Part shown: positions 1-8,818 of the stretch, one piece after another
Layout of the letters: each line of letters opens with the position of its first letter
How positions within the stretch are numbered: the stretch's first letter is position 1
Origin: Saprospiraceae bacterium
Lineage (GTDB): Bacteria > Bacteroidota > Bacteroidia > Chitinophagales > Saprospiraceae
Length of the DNA stretch: 64,000 nucleotides
Direction: 5' to 3'
Assembly (NCBI GenBank): GCA_024103005.1
Contig: JAGFJA010000041.1
Span: 21,811-85,810, forward strand
Notes under the pieces: model-generated
What the model was told of the DNA's origin: nothing
The model's input: only the letters and a program-made list of their open reading frames with translations
Database searches by the model: none
Made by a program: the position numbers and the translations under genes

Positions 1-83
1 ACTCTTATATACCTCCGGAAAGATACACCGGTTGTTTAACGGGAAGCGTTTTGTAGCGTGATTTTTTATATAAATTACTAAAA

Positions 84-1583
84 ATGGGTTGCAGTGGATG
101 CAGCACCGATACGGGCAAACCTAAAGGATGCAGATCTAATGGGGGTTGTGGAACCGGAGGGTGTAATAAATTAAACACATTTGACTGGCTCTCTACCATG
201 GAGTTACATGACCCTACAGAGGATAACCTGGTCGAAGTCAGTTTTAGAAATGGAGCGCATAAATCATTCTTCAGACTACAGGATATAACTCAGGCAGAGA
301 CGGGAGATGATGTAGTGGTAGAGGCAGATGGTGGATATGACATCGGCAGAATTTCGCTTAAAGGTGCCTTGGTTCCTATCCAGATGAAGAAAAAGTCAGT
401 CGATCCCGGTGCTTCACTTCGCTCTGTTATCCGTTTGGCCAATCAGAATGATATGTCCAGATTGGATCAGGCAATCAGCCAGAATAAGGGCGCCCTGGTC
501 AAATCAAGGGCTATAGCCGCATCACTTGGTCTGGATATGAAAATTGGCGACGTGGACTATCGCGCCGATATGAAAAAAGCTACATTCTATTATACCGCCG
601 ATGGTCGAGTGGACTTCAGAGAATTGATACGCCATTATGCTAAGGAATTCCGGGTAAAAATAGAGATGCGCCAGATAGGATCCCGGCAAGAGTCTTCAAG
701 AATCGGAGGACTGGGTTCATGTGGTCGGGAATTATGCTGTTCGACCTGGTTGACGGATTTTAAGTCAGTCACCACGAGCGCTGCAAGATATCAGAATTTA
801 GCCATAAATCAAGCAAAGCTTTCGGGTCAGTGCGGACGTTTGAAATGCTGTTTGAATTACGAGTTGGATGTGTATATGGAAGCATTGGAAAGTTTCCCTA
901 CCAATGCCGATGTACTGAAATACGCCTCCGGGCAATTAAAATTGATTAAAACAGATATCTTCAAGAGATTGATGTTTTATATCAAAAAAGATGAAAAAGG
1001 CAGGGAAACCTTCCTTACATTGACGGTGGATGATGTCCTTGACTTGCAGCAGCAAATTGCAAAGGGCAATATTCCGGAAGATATTGTCTCCTCTAAAGTG
1101 GAATATATTGAAGAGATAGATAGCATCAAGTCTGAAGACCTCACCGGGCACATTGAACTGCCTGATGAGAAACGAAAAAAGAAGAAAAAAAACAAAAAAC
1201 AAGGTGATAGGTCACGCAGGGAAGATCAGTCAGTAAAAGGTAGTAAACCCGACGCCGGACAAAAAAATATCAATCAAAAATCAGAATTTACCAATCAGGG
1301 TAGCGAGGGTAAAGATAAAGGCGAAAAGAATAAGGGTAGGTTTGATAAGCGAAATAACAGAGATCAAAAAGTGGAAGATAGGGCAGCCGACGGAAAAAAT
1401 CGCAGCCAAAATCAAATCAGACAGAAAGAAAAGCCTGACGCCGGCGGACCTCAACAGGGGAATTCCCAGGACAGGAATAACCGGAATAAGAACAGAGACA
1501 GGAATAAACATCATAAAAACCGCAACTCATCGGGGCAGAAAAAAGGAAATGACAATCAGAATACTCCACCACCCAATAATTGA
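84..1583 (+). CDS. ricT: PSP1/RicT family protein with long basic tail
   Basis: This is a 499-residue member of the PSP1 C-terminal domain family (RicT/YaaT in Bacillus, part of a complex that modulates RNase Y-dependent RNA processing). The N-terminus is rich in Cys and Gly, with many cysteines in the first 30 residues. The conserved core, about residues 45-310, carries the diagnostic Cys-rich segments GGLGSCGRELCCSTW and GQCGRLKCCLNYE. From about residue 365 to the end the protein is low-complexity and dominated by Lys, Arg, Asn, Gln, Asp and Gly. It looks disordered and could bind RNA. Bacteroidota homologues often carry such tails. lpdA starts 23 nt downstream on the same strand. Short frames end upstream at the window edge, but the preceding gene cannot be identified. 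Family assignment is firm; the RNA role in this phylum is inferred. Confidence 0.9.
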   Translation: MGCSGCSTDTGKPKGCRSNGGCGTGGCNKLNTFDWLSTMELHDPTEDNLVEVSFRNGAHKSFFRLQDITQAETGDDVVVEADGGYDIGRISLKGALVPIQMKKKSVDPGASLRSVIRLANQNDMSRLDQAISQNKGALVKSRAIAASLGLDMKIGDVDYRADMKKATFYYTADGRVDFRELIRHYAKEFRVKIEMRQIGSRQESSRIGGLGSCGRELCCSTWLTDFKSVTTSAARYQNLAINQAKLSGQCGRLKCCLNYELDVYMEALESFPTNADVLKYASGQLKLIKTDIFKRLMFYIKKDEKGRETFLTLTVDDVLDLQQQIAKGNIPEDIVSSKVEYIEEIDSIKSEDLTGHIELPDEKRKKKKKNKKQGDRSRREDQSVKGSKPDAGQKNINQKSEFTNQGSEGKDKGEKNKGRFDKRNNRDQKVEDRAADGKNRSQNQIRQKEKPDAGGPQQGNSQDRNNRNKNRDRNKHHKNRNSSGQKKGNDNQNTPPPNN

Positions 1584-1606
1584 TAATTAATTAAAATCTG
1601 TAGAAT

Positions 1607-3007
1607 ATGTCGTATGACGTTATAGTAATTGGATCAGGACCCGGAGGATATATTTGCGCCATCCGTTGTGCTCAACTGGGTCTGAAGACTGCTATTGTAG
1701 AAAAATATAAATCGTTAGGAGGCACATGTCTCAATGTGGGATGTATTCCCTCAAAAGCCTTACTGGATTCATCAGAAAGATATTTCAATGCTGTCCATCA
1801 GATGGGCAATCATGGGATTAATATCGGGAAAATAGAAGTTGACCCTAAAAAGATGTTTGATCGCAAGAAAAATGTGGTGGATACAGTAAGTAAGGGAGTT
1901 GCGTATCTGATGTCTAAGAATAAAATAGATGTGCATTATGGTTTGGGATCTTTTGTCGATTCCACACATCTGAAGGTAACAGGCGATTCAGGGGAGTCGA
2001 TATTTGAAAGCAAATATTTTGTGATTGCTACAGGCTCTAAGCCCGTCACACCTGCAGCTTTCAACTATGACAAAAAAAGAGTGATTACTTCGACTGAGGC
2101 CTTATCACTTGGTGAAATTCCTAAAAGCATGGTCGTCATCGGAGCAGGAGTTATTGGCCTGGAATTGGGTTCTGTCTTTGCCAGACTTGGAACAAAGATC
2201 GATGTGGTAGAATTTTCTGATAAGGCTATAGGTACCATGGACCATGATTGTGGTAAGGAGCTGCAGAAAGTACTTAAAAAAGAAGGCTTTACCTTCCATT
2301 TAAATCACGCAGTTACTTCAGTAAAAGCAACCAAGTCCAAGGTTTCTGTTGAGTTTAAAGCAAACGAAAGTGAAGAAGTTAAGAAATTGGAAGCTGATTA
2401 CTGCCTGATAGCGATAGGTCGCCGACCCTACACGGATGGACTGCATCCTGAGGCCGCCGGTGTTATAGTCGATGAAAAAGGCAGAATCGAAGTCGGCGAT
2501 CATCTTCGGACCAATGTTCCCAACATTTTTGCTATCGGAGACGTCGTGCGAGGTGCAATGCTGGCTCATAAGGCAGAAGAAGAAGGTGTATTTGTGGCTG
2601 AAATGATTGCCGGTCAAAAACCTCATATCAATTATAATTTGATTCCTGGAGTGGTTTATACCTGGCCGGAGGTTGCCGGTGTGGGCGAAACAGAAGACCA
2701 GCTAAAGGCAAGAGGTGCAGCATATAAATTAGGGAAATTTCCCTTTAAAGCACTCGGCAGGGCAAAAGCCAGCGGAGATGAGGCAGGCTTTGTCAAGGTT
2801 CTGGCTGATAAAAATACAGACGAAATTCTCGGCGTACACATGATTGGACCACGAGCTGCCGACCTGATTGCTGAAGGTGTTGTCGCTATGGAGTATCGTG
2901 CTTCGGCTGAGGATATCGGCATAATTTCTCATGCCCATCCGACATATACGGAAGCCATCAAAGAAGCAGCCCTGGATGCTACCGGAAAGCGACCCCTGAA
3001 TATTTGA
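1607..3007 (+). CDS. lpdA: Dihydrolipoyl dehydrogenase (E3)
   Basis: The 466-residue flavoprotein reoxidises dihydrolipoamide in the pyruvate, 2-oxoglutarate and glycine cleavage complexes, passing electrons to NAD+. An FAD-binding GSGPGG motif lies at residues 9-14. The redox-active disulfide is C41/C46 in GGTCLNVGCIPSK. The NAD-binding motif VIGAGVIGLELG lies near residue 180, the second FAD motif FAIGDV near 305, and the C-terminal dimerisation domain carries the catalytic His-Glu in SHAHPTYTEAIKE. Length is normal for E3. ATG 1607 follows ricT by 23 nt, so the two may be cotranscribed, although no functional link is obvious. No E1 or E2 subunits are in the window, so the parent complex cannot be assigned. 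Confidence 0.97.
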   Translation: MSYDVIVIGSGPGGYICAIRCAQLGLKTAIVEKYKSLGGTCLNVGCIPSKALLDSSERYFNAVHQMGNHGINIGKIEVDPKKMFDRKKNVVDTVSKGVAYLMSKNKIDVHYGLGSFVDSTHLKVTGDSGESIFESKYFVIATGSKPVTPAAFNYDKKRVITSTEALSLGEIPKSMVVIGAGVIGLELGSVFARLGTKIDVVEFSDKAIGTMDHDCGKELQKVLKKEGFTFHLNHAVTSVKATKSKVSVEFKANESEEVKKLEADYCLIAIGRRPYTDGLHPEAAGVIVDEKGRIEVGDHLRTNVPNIFAIGDVVRGAMLAHKAEEEGVFVAEMIAGQKPHINYNLIPGVVYTWPEVAGVGETEDQLKARGAAYKLGKFPFKALGRAKASGDEAGFVKVLADKNTDEILGVHMIGPRAADLIAEGVVAMEYRASAEDIGIISHAHPTYTEAIKEAALDATGKRPLNI

Positions 3008-3216
3008 CGCCGGGACAAAGAAGTATATCAACCGTTATCCGGTTGTTTACACAATATAGAATGTCGGTCTAAATTGATTGGCTACAGGGAAAATGTTATT
3101 CTTTTTGGCCATTTCTGTATTCTGATTATCATGGACAAGGCCGGAGATTTCCTTCTGAAAAAAGTGGCCTATACCAAATACGTCATATATGCGTTTAAGT
3201 CTATAAATGTCCCTAT

Positions 3217-3888
3217 ATGATTCACACATGGTTCGTGCTTCTTTTATCACTATTTTTTTCGGTTCACCCCGGCTCTGGAATTCAGTTAGACGGAACACAG
3301 TGGAGGCTGGTTCAGTGTTATTATGACAACAAGTTGCGAGCGGTCAACCATCGGGTAGAGATTCAATTTTCTGACGATATGAAATCCTTGTCAGGTAATG
3401 ACGGTTGCTCGGATTTTAGTTGCGATTTATATGTAGCCGGTAATAATTTGTCCTTAACTGAACTGAAATATTCCGGACACAATAAATGTCTTAATGCCCA
3501 GAAAACTAAGGTTTCCAGAGTCTTTACCAATACATTGAAAGCAATGCCGCTGTTTTTGATAAAGGGAGATTACATGACGATGTATCGAGATGGTGCGCCC
3601 ACCCTTGTTTTATCCAAAATAAATACATTTGATGAAGATGTGACAATAATAAAGCGGTCCTACAGGATTGAACCTGTTCTTTACAAAAAGAAAGGTATAA
3701 AGTACATGAAACTCTACGATTATGCGACCGAATCTTTTATTTACCTTGAAAAGATCGAAGGCTTTACATTTAAAAGGGGAAGCTATTACAATATTGAAAT
3801 GAAGACAACTGTCACCGGTACAGGTGACGATGCTACCTATGCCTATGAATTGATAAGAATAGTATCCGAGGATCCTGTAATCAGGTAA
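3217..3888 (+). CDS. Exported META/DUF4377-like protein
   Basis: This is a 223-residue protein with an N-terminal hydrophobic signal (about residues 1-22). The first half resembles META (HslJ-like) domains: a starting LDGTQWRLV segment, an IQFSDD strand and a SGNDGCSDFSC stretch. The second half (about residues 140-220) resembles DUF4377 domains, with IEGFTFKRGSYYNIEM and a terminal YELIRIVSE strand. Both domains often occur in small envelope proteins of Bacteroidota and no enzymatic activity is known. It stands alone between lpdA and a convergent gene, and a strong stem-loop follows it. The domain calls rest on motif resemblance only. Confidence 0.6.
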   Translation: MIHTWFVLLLSLFFSVHPGSGIQLDGTQWRLVQCYYDNKLRAVNHRVEIQFSDDMKSLSGNDGCSDFSCDLYVAGNNLSLTELKYSGHNKCLNAQKTKVSRVFTNTLKAMPLFLIKGDYMTMYRDGAPTLVLSKINTFDEDVTIIKRSYRIEPVLYKKKGIKYMKLYDYATESFIYLEKIEGFTFKRGSYYNIEMKTTVTGTGDDATYAYELIRIVSEDPVIR

Positions 3889-3916
3889 TCAATGGTTTTT
3901 TATTTTGGAAAAAACC

Positions 3917-3967
3917 CAACAGACACAGTAAAATCAAGTCAGAACTACCGTGCCTGTTGTTTTTTTA
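3917..3967. terminator. Intrinsic terminator between convergent genes
   Basis: An imperfect inverted repeat has arms starting CAACAG and ending CTGTTG, about 14 pairs with two A-C mismatches, followed by a run of eight T. It lies between the stop codons of the META-like gene and the convergent SprB-repeat gene. On the + strand it is a typical Rho-independent terminator. Confidence 0.75.
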
Positions 3968-6871
3968 TTATTCTATTTTGATAAATCTTGCTGAATAGTT
4001 TAATCGTTCTTTTGTTAAAATTATGTGATAAATGCCGCCGGGCATGTCAGATACATCAATATTTGTTTCGCTTCCGCTTACATGAATATCATTTAGTATA
4101 ACCTTTCCGATTGAATTAAAAATTGTTAGGCAGCCCTTTCCCGGCTTATCCCATTTCAGATGAATAAATGAATTGGTCGGGTTGGGAAAAATAGACAACA
4201 GCTGATTGTAACTATTTGTCGAAATTGTAGCATCTTTAAGGACAATGGTATCTGAAGTGAATATACAATCATTTGCATCCTTTAAAGTATATGAGTAAAT
4301 ACCCGCAGACAAACCGGTCAGTAGGGAAGAAGTTCCGCTGATAGCCTTTCCTTCTTTATACCATTCATATGTATAATCCGGAACTCCGCCTGAGTTGATG
4401 ACGGAGATAGAGCCATTGCTTTGTCCTGCATCGGGCTGTGTGACAAGTAAATTGATTTGTTTAATGACGTTGGGTTGCCTGATGGTGAAGGTATCCAGGC
4501 TTTGGCAGCCAAGCGAATCGGAGATGTGGAGATTATATTGTCCTGCAGGAAGGTCAAAACGACAAAGGTCTGAGGATTCGTCATCCCAGAACAGTTCGTA
4601 TGGTCCGGTCGCATTTTTAACATTAACGCAGATGGCGCCATCCTCACCTCCATTACATTTGACATCCTGGATGATGACATTGGTCGGACTTAGTGTACAG
4701 CCTATTAAGTTTATTACAAAAAGCTCACTAATGCTGCAGCCATGGCTGTCGGTAACTATATAACTATGGAGACCATTGATTTGGTCCTCCAAAGTGATAA
4801 TTCCTGTATAGGTGGAAATTGTATCGGTGGCATCATATATAAGCGTATAAGGTGGAGTACCTCCCGAAAAAACAAATTTCACCTTTCCGTCCTCTGTGTC
4901 AGGTGTGCTGGCATCCGTTACCGTCATCGTCCTTTTAAATGGAGGTGGCTGATTGATTCTGAAAAATCCTCCTACTTCACATCCGGAAGCATCCGTTATT
5001 GTCAACGTATAGTATCCTGATCTGACATCTGAAAGATTCTGACCGGTACTTCCGTCTGACCATTTATAGGTTAATGGTTCTTTACCACCAATCACTTCAA
5101 TATTCACAGAACCTGAACTGTTGCCGTTGCAATCAACGTCGTTGGTCGTTGCATTATTTATGAAGAGGTTGCAATTATAAGGCGAAATAAAGATATCTTT
5201 AACAAGCGTACATCCTTTCACATCTGTAATCGTCACACTGTAAAATCCCGGTACAAGATGGTCTCTGTCACGGGTGTTGCCGCCATCCGACCAGGTAAAT
5301 GTATATGGTGGTGCGCCGCCTCCCGGAATTATCAGTGCCTTGCCATCATTGGCATCTTCACTGCTTTCATCAAGGTGATCTACCAGAGCTGTAAATGGTT
5401 CGGGCTCATCCAGCGTAAATGTTTTTTCAGCTTTACAACCAAAAGCGTCTGTGACACTCACGGTGTAATCTCCTGCAATTAAATTGGTAATCGTTTTGAT
5501 TTCGGTACCGTCTTCCCATAAGAAGGAATAGGGTGGCACCCCACCATCAGCAAAGACTGAAATGAGGCCATTATAGCTTCCCTGACAACTGGGATCATTT
5601 ATTTGATTATTTTTTATGGAAATAGGAGTAGGTTGTAAAATTTCACCTGTTGCCCTGGCTTCACAACCGTCGGTATCCGTCACAGTGACACTATATACAC
5701 CTGCGCTTAGGTTGGTAGCAGTAGCTGTCGTTGCACCATTAGACCATGTGAAAGAAGTAGGGAAAGGAATGGAGGTCGTTACTGTTGCCTCTCCTGTAGA
5801 ATCTCCATAGCATTTAACGTTTTTCAGGTCAATCAGACTTGCTGTGAATTCACCTTTTTTTATTATCGAACTCGTAGCCGTATATTGGCATCCGTTTGCG
5901 TCGGTAATAATCACGGAGATGGTTCCCGAGTCAGTAAAAGAAGTTGTATCGGTTGTCGCACCATTTGACCATAAATAGGTATAGGGTTCTATTCCTGAGG
6001 AAGGAATAACAATAGCTTCACCGGCTACAGAAGAATTACATGGAATATCTGTTTTGATAATTTTGCCGAAAACCGGAAAGGGCTGGGTGATGGTTACGAT
6101 ATCAACCAATGTATCAATAGCAGCATCCGTTATCGTCATGCTGTATGTTCCGGCAGCCAGATTGCTGACGGTTTGAGTAGTGTCACCTGTATTCCATTGG
6201 TATTTATAGGGTGGTTTGCCTCCGCTGTAATTGGCTGTTGCACTTCCGTCAGTGCCGCCACTACAGGAAATATTGGTTGATGCTATCGAACCGCTGAGTC
6301 TTGTATAGTCGGATATGTATCTGACGGATTCAAATGTATTCAAGCTGACATCACCGGTATAGCTACTGTCAGCATTGCCAAGTAACCCACTGGCATATAG
6401 ATGCAATGTCTGGCTGTATGCTTCATCTTCCTTAGGACTTGTCCAGGTTACTTCCCATTCTACGATGCTGTCCTGTGGGAAGGTGGCTGCAGGTCTGTGT
6501 TCAAAGTAATCCCTGTATGGTTGTATAGCGATAGCGCTGTTGTTGGTTGGATTGCTGAAAGTGCCTATTTTCTCTTTCCTTTCGTTGATTAGTGTCATTT
6601 GAAATCCGGCCTGAGAAGCATCCCCATACGTCTTGGTTATTCTGACCTTAATTTTATAATCCGTACTTGGTCGGAGTGTATCGGGCAACCCCAGAATTTC
6701 GATCAGTCCTGTAGATGCATTGGAAGAAGGAGGAACATGGCAGGAGGCACAAGTCAATTCCCCGGGTGCTCCGGTATGATAATTAGGTGGGTCTTCTACC
6801 CACGAAGTAAGGCTGATAACAAGGCCTATTAGAAAAGTTAAAACAATCGATTTCCGAGTAAATAAATGCAT
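3968..6871 (-). CDS. Secreted SprB-repeat protein with CXXCH motif and T9SS sorting domain
   Basis: Using the ATG at 6871 the product has 967 residues. A longer frame reaches 6931, but a TATCTTTG promoter element lies inside that extension (6905-6912), and a signal peptide starts exactly at MHLFTRK. After the signal comes a domain resembling the choice-of-anchor V/Reeler-like group, with a cytochrome c-type motif C41-A-S-C44-H45. Residues of about 200-880 hold nine SprB-like repeats, each with a pattern of C.G...G, PPY.Y.W..G and AG.Y..T.TD..GC. The C-terminal 75 residues form a T9SS sorting domain (SIFPNPTNSFIHLKW...GGIYHIIL). It is probably a cell-surface adhesin-like protein, possibly heme-binding. 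It is transcribed towards the META-like gene and divergently from the haloperoxidase-like gene. Confidence 0.85.
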   Translation of the reverse strand: MHLFTRKSIVLTFLIGLVISLTSWVEDPPNYHTGAPGELTCASCHVPPSSNASTGLIEILGLPDTLRPSTDYKIKVRITKTYGDASQAGFQMTLINERKEKIGTFSNPTNNSAIAIQPYRDYFEHRPAATFPQDSIVEWEVTWTSPKEDEAYSQTLHLYASGLLGNADSSYTGDVSLNTFESVRYISDYTRLSGSIASTNISCSGGTDGSATANYSGGKPPYKYQWNTGDTTQTVSNLAAGTYSMTITDAAIDTLVDIVTITQPFPVFGKIIKTDIPCNSSVAGEAIVIPSSGIEPYTYLWSNGATTDTTSFTDSGTISVIITDANGCQYTATSSIIKKGEFTASLIDLKNVKCYGDSTGEATVTTSIPFPTSFTWSNGATTATATNLSAGVYSVTVTDTDGCEARATGEILQPTPISIKNNQINDPSCQGSYNGLISVFADGGVPPYSFLWEDGTEIKTITNLIAGDYTVSVTDAFGCKAEKTFTLDEPEPFTALVDHLDESSEDANDGKALIIPGGGAPPYTFTWSDGGNTRDRDHLVPGFYSVTITDVKGCTLVKDIFISPYNCNLFINNATTNDVDCNGNSSGSVNIEVIGGKEPLTYKWSDGSTGQNLSDVRSGYYTLTITDASGCEVGGFFRINQPPPFKRTMTVTDASTPDTEDGKVKFVFSGGTPPYTLIYDATDTISTYTGIITLEDQINGLHSYIVTDSHGCSISELFVINLIGCTLSPTNVIIQDVKCNGGEDGAICVNVKNATGPYELFWDDESSDLCRFDLPAGQYNLHISDSLGCQSLDTFTIRQPNVIKQINLLVTQPDAGQSNGSISVINSGGVPDYTYEWYKEGKAISGTSSLLTGLSAGIYSYTLKDANDCIFTSDTIVLKDATISTNSYNQLLSIFPNPTNSFIHLKWDKPGKGCLTIFNSIGKVILNDIHVSGSETNIDVSDMPGGIYHIILTKERLNYSARFIKIE
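4240..6283 (-). repeat. Nine tandem SprB-like protein repeats
   Basis: The central part of the T9SS protein encodes nine degenerate units of about 70-80 residues. Each starts with a Cys-Gly-Gly or D-G segment, passes through PPYxYxW, and ends in AGxYxVTxTDxxGC. Nucleotide similarity between units is low, so these are old protein repeats and not recent DNA duplications. SprB repeats are known from the mobile gliding adhesin of Flavobacterium. The boundaries are approximate. Confidence 0.75.
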
Positions 6872-6904
6872 AATTACGGGATTTATTAAATAAATGTTTG
6901 TAAG

Positions 6905-6912
6905 CAAAGATA
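6905..6912 (-). promoter_or_regulatory. Putative -7 element of the SprB-repeat gene
   Basis: Read on the minus strand this is TATCTTTG, a match to the Bacteroidota -7 consensus TAnnTTTG, 33 nt upstream of ATG 6871. No convincing TTTG -33 element is seen at the usual distance. It supports the shorter start. Confidence 0.5.
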
Positions 6913-7011
6913 AACTATTTCTGTTCGCCATATAATTTTTTAACGATTTCGGAATAATGACATTTTATATACAATTCTAAGTAATATGAATAAATAAAAT
7001 ATAAAATAGCT

Positions 7012-7019
7012 TATCTTTG
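7012..7019 (+). promoter_or_regulatory. Putative -7 element of the haloperoxidase-like gene
   Basis: TATCTTTG matches TAnnTTTG, 39 nt upstream of ATG 7059. It faces away from the similar element at 6905-6912, so the intergenic region looks like a divergent promoter pair. A clear -33 element is not visible. Confidence 0.5.
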
Positions 7020-7058
7020 CGATGATTTATTTTTGATTCACCAACAGTTCAAGCGTAA

Positions 7059-8456
7059 ATGGGTAAAATTTTAGTGTTTATTGGAAAAGTATTTTTGTTT
7101 GCATCACTTATTATTTTTTCCATTAAGTGTACCGTTTCCAATCCTGATGAAATAAACAATCCGCTTTTCGTGGATGCCACCCAATTAGACCATGACATTG
7201 CTACTTCCTGGAATGGAGTGATGAATGATCTGGAAAGATACACACAAGATTACAAATCCCCTATTGCTGCCCGCTCAATGGCTTATATTAACCTGGCAGC
7301 CTACGAGTCAATTGTACCCGGTATGTCAGACAGGTTTAATTCAATCGCTGAAGATCATTTTGGCGTTGAACTTCCCAAGGTGCAACCCGAAGTATCGTAT
7401 ATATGGGCATTGGTAATAAACAGTTGTTATAAATACGCAATTCAAAAGTTTTATTCGACCGCTCCAACTGATAAACAGCAATTGATTACAGATACTTATA
7501 ATCGATTATTATTGAAATATTCGGAATCCGGTAATCAAGAAATCATCAAAAGATCAACTGATTATGGTCGGCAGGTTGCTGAAGCAGTTTATCAATGGTC
7601 AAAGCAGGACCAGGCCGGAGATGCAGCTTATCTGAATATCCATGACGACAATTTTACACCGGTAGCAGGCCTTGGAAAATGGCAACCTACTTATCCTGAT
7701 TACACTCCGGCTGTTTTACCTCATTGGGGACAAGTAAGAACCTTTGTTTCCAAAGATGTTGATTTCGCTATACCGGAGCCATTGAGTTATACGGTTGACT
7801 CCACATCACGTATGTTCAGAGAGATGAAGTATGTCAAGAATAGAGTTGAATTTATCAAAAATAACCCTGATAATGATAATTACTGGATAGCTCAATTTTG
7901 GAGTGACGATTTCTCTCCTTTGACTTTTACACCGGCAGGCAGGTGGGATGCTATTGCTACTCAGATAATTGTACAGGAAAATTCAAGTCTGGCTGATGCA
8001 GCGGTTCTTTATACTAAGGTATGTCTTGCTCTTTCTGATGCAGCTGTGGGTTGCTGGCTGAATAAATATAAATATAGTGTAGAGCGTCCGGTGCAATACA
8101 TCAGAACCAATATCCAACCTGAATGGAATACGATGATGAAGCCCGGTGCGGGTGATTTATTTTACACACCTGCGACTCCTTCTTATCCGTCTGAACACGC
8201 TGCTTTCGCCGCTGCAGCAACAACGGTATTGACCAATATTTTTGGTGATCAGTATAGATTTACGGATCGATGCCACGAAGGCAGGACTGAATTTAAAGGT
8301 GACCCGAGAACATATTATAGATTCCAGGATATGGCAGGAGAATGTGCTTATTCAAGACTCCAGATTGGTGTCTGCACCCAGCAGGATGTCGATGCAGGTA
8401 TGCAATTGGGTAGTCAGGTAGGCAGTGCTGTCAACTACCTGAGTTTCAGAAAATAA
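7059..8456 (+). CDS. Vanadium haloperoxidase/PAP2-family protein lacking the axial histidine
   Basis: The 465-residue exported protein has a hydrophobic N-terminus ending near C25, possibly a weak lipoprotein signal. It matches the all-helical vanadium chloroperoxidase/PAP2 phosphatase superfamily. The three anion-pocket motifs can be traced: KYKYSVERP (pattern K-x6-R-P), PSYPSEHAAFAAA with H380 (Gly of the usual SGH replaced by Glu), and SRLQIGVCTQQD. In the last, the family pattern SRxxxGxHxxxD has Cys439 where the vanadate-ligating or phosphate-accepting His belongs. Family members oxidise halides or hydrolyse phosphoesters in the periplasm. With this substitution either activity is doubtful, so the function is open. 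It converges on yidD with 2 nt between the stop codons. Confidence 0.75.
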   Translation: MGKILVFIGKVFLFASLIIFSIKCTVSNPDEINNPLFVDATQLDHDIATSWNGVMNDLERYTQDYKSPIAARSMAYINLAAYESIVPGMSDRFNSIAEDHFGVELPKVQPEVSYIWALVINSCYKYAIQKFYSTAPTDKQQLITDTYNRLLLKYSESGNQEIIKRSTDYGRQVAEAVYQWSKQDQAGDAAYLNIHDDNFTPVAGLGKWQPTYPDYTPAVLPHWGQVRTFVSKDVDFAIPEPLSYTVDSTSRMFREMKYVKNRVEFIKNNPDNDNYWIAQFWSDDFSPLTFTPAGRWDAIATQIIVQENSSLADAAVLYTKVCLALSDAAVGCWLNKYKYSVERPVQYIRTNIQPEWNTMMKPGAGDLFYTPATPSYPSEHAAFAAAATTVLTNIFGDQYRFTDRCHEGRTEFKGDPRTYYRFQDMAGECAYSRLQIGVCTQQDVDAGMQLGSQVGSAVNYLSFRK

Positions 8457-8458
8457 AT

Positions 8459-8725
8459 CTATTCTTTCTGATCAACCTTTTTTTCAATAGGTTGCGGTAC
8501 AGGATCGTATCCATGACCACCCCATGGATGACATCGCATTATTCGTTTAATGGCTAACCATGAACCCTTGAATATTCCCCATGTTTCGAGTGCTTCAATT
8601 GCATAGTGTGAACAGGTAGGCTGGTATCTACATTTATTCGCTCCGAGTAACGGGCTGATAGCCAATTGATAAAAACGGATTGGAATGATGAATATTTTGC
8701 TCAGAAATTTTCTCTGCCCGGACAT
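8459..8725 (-). CDS. yidD: Membrane protein insertion efficiency factor YidD
   Basis: This 88-residue protein has the diagnostic YidD core: [12 protein letters not shown], then a Cys-rich [16 protein letters not shown] segment, then [14 protein letters not shown]. YidD is a small amphipathic inner-membrane-associated protein that helps YidC insert membrane proteins. In many bacteria it sits in the rpmH-rnpA-yidC region, but here it is solitary, which is common in Bacteroidota. Length and motifs are complete. Confidence 0.95.
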   Translation of the reverse strand: MSGQRKFLSKIFIIPIRFYQLAISPLLGANKCRYQPTCSHYAIEALETWGIFKGSWLAIKRIMRCHPWGGHGYDPVPQPIEKKVDQKE

Positions 8726-8818
8726 GAAAATAAAACAATCATTTTTATAAAATAGTTGATTCCAGCCATTGATGACACATTCTATTCTATATGAAATGCG
8801 GTAAAGCCATCAGATTAT

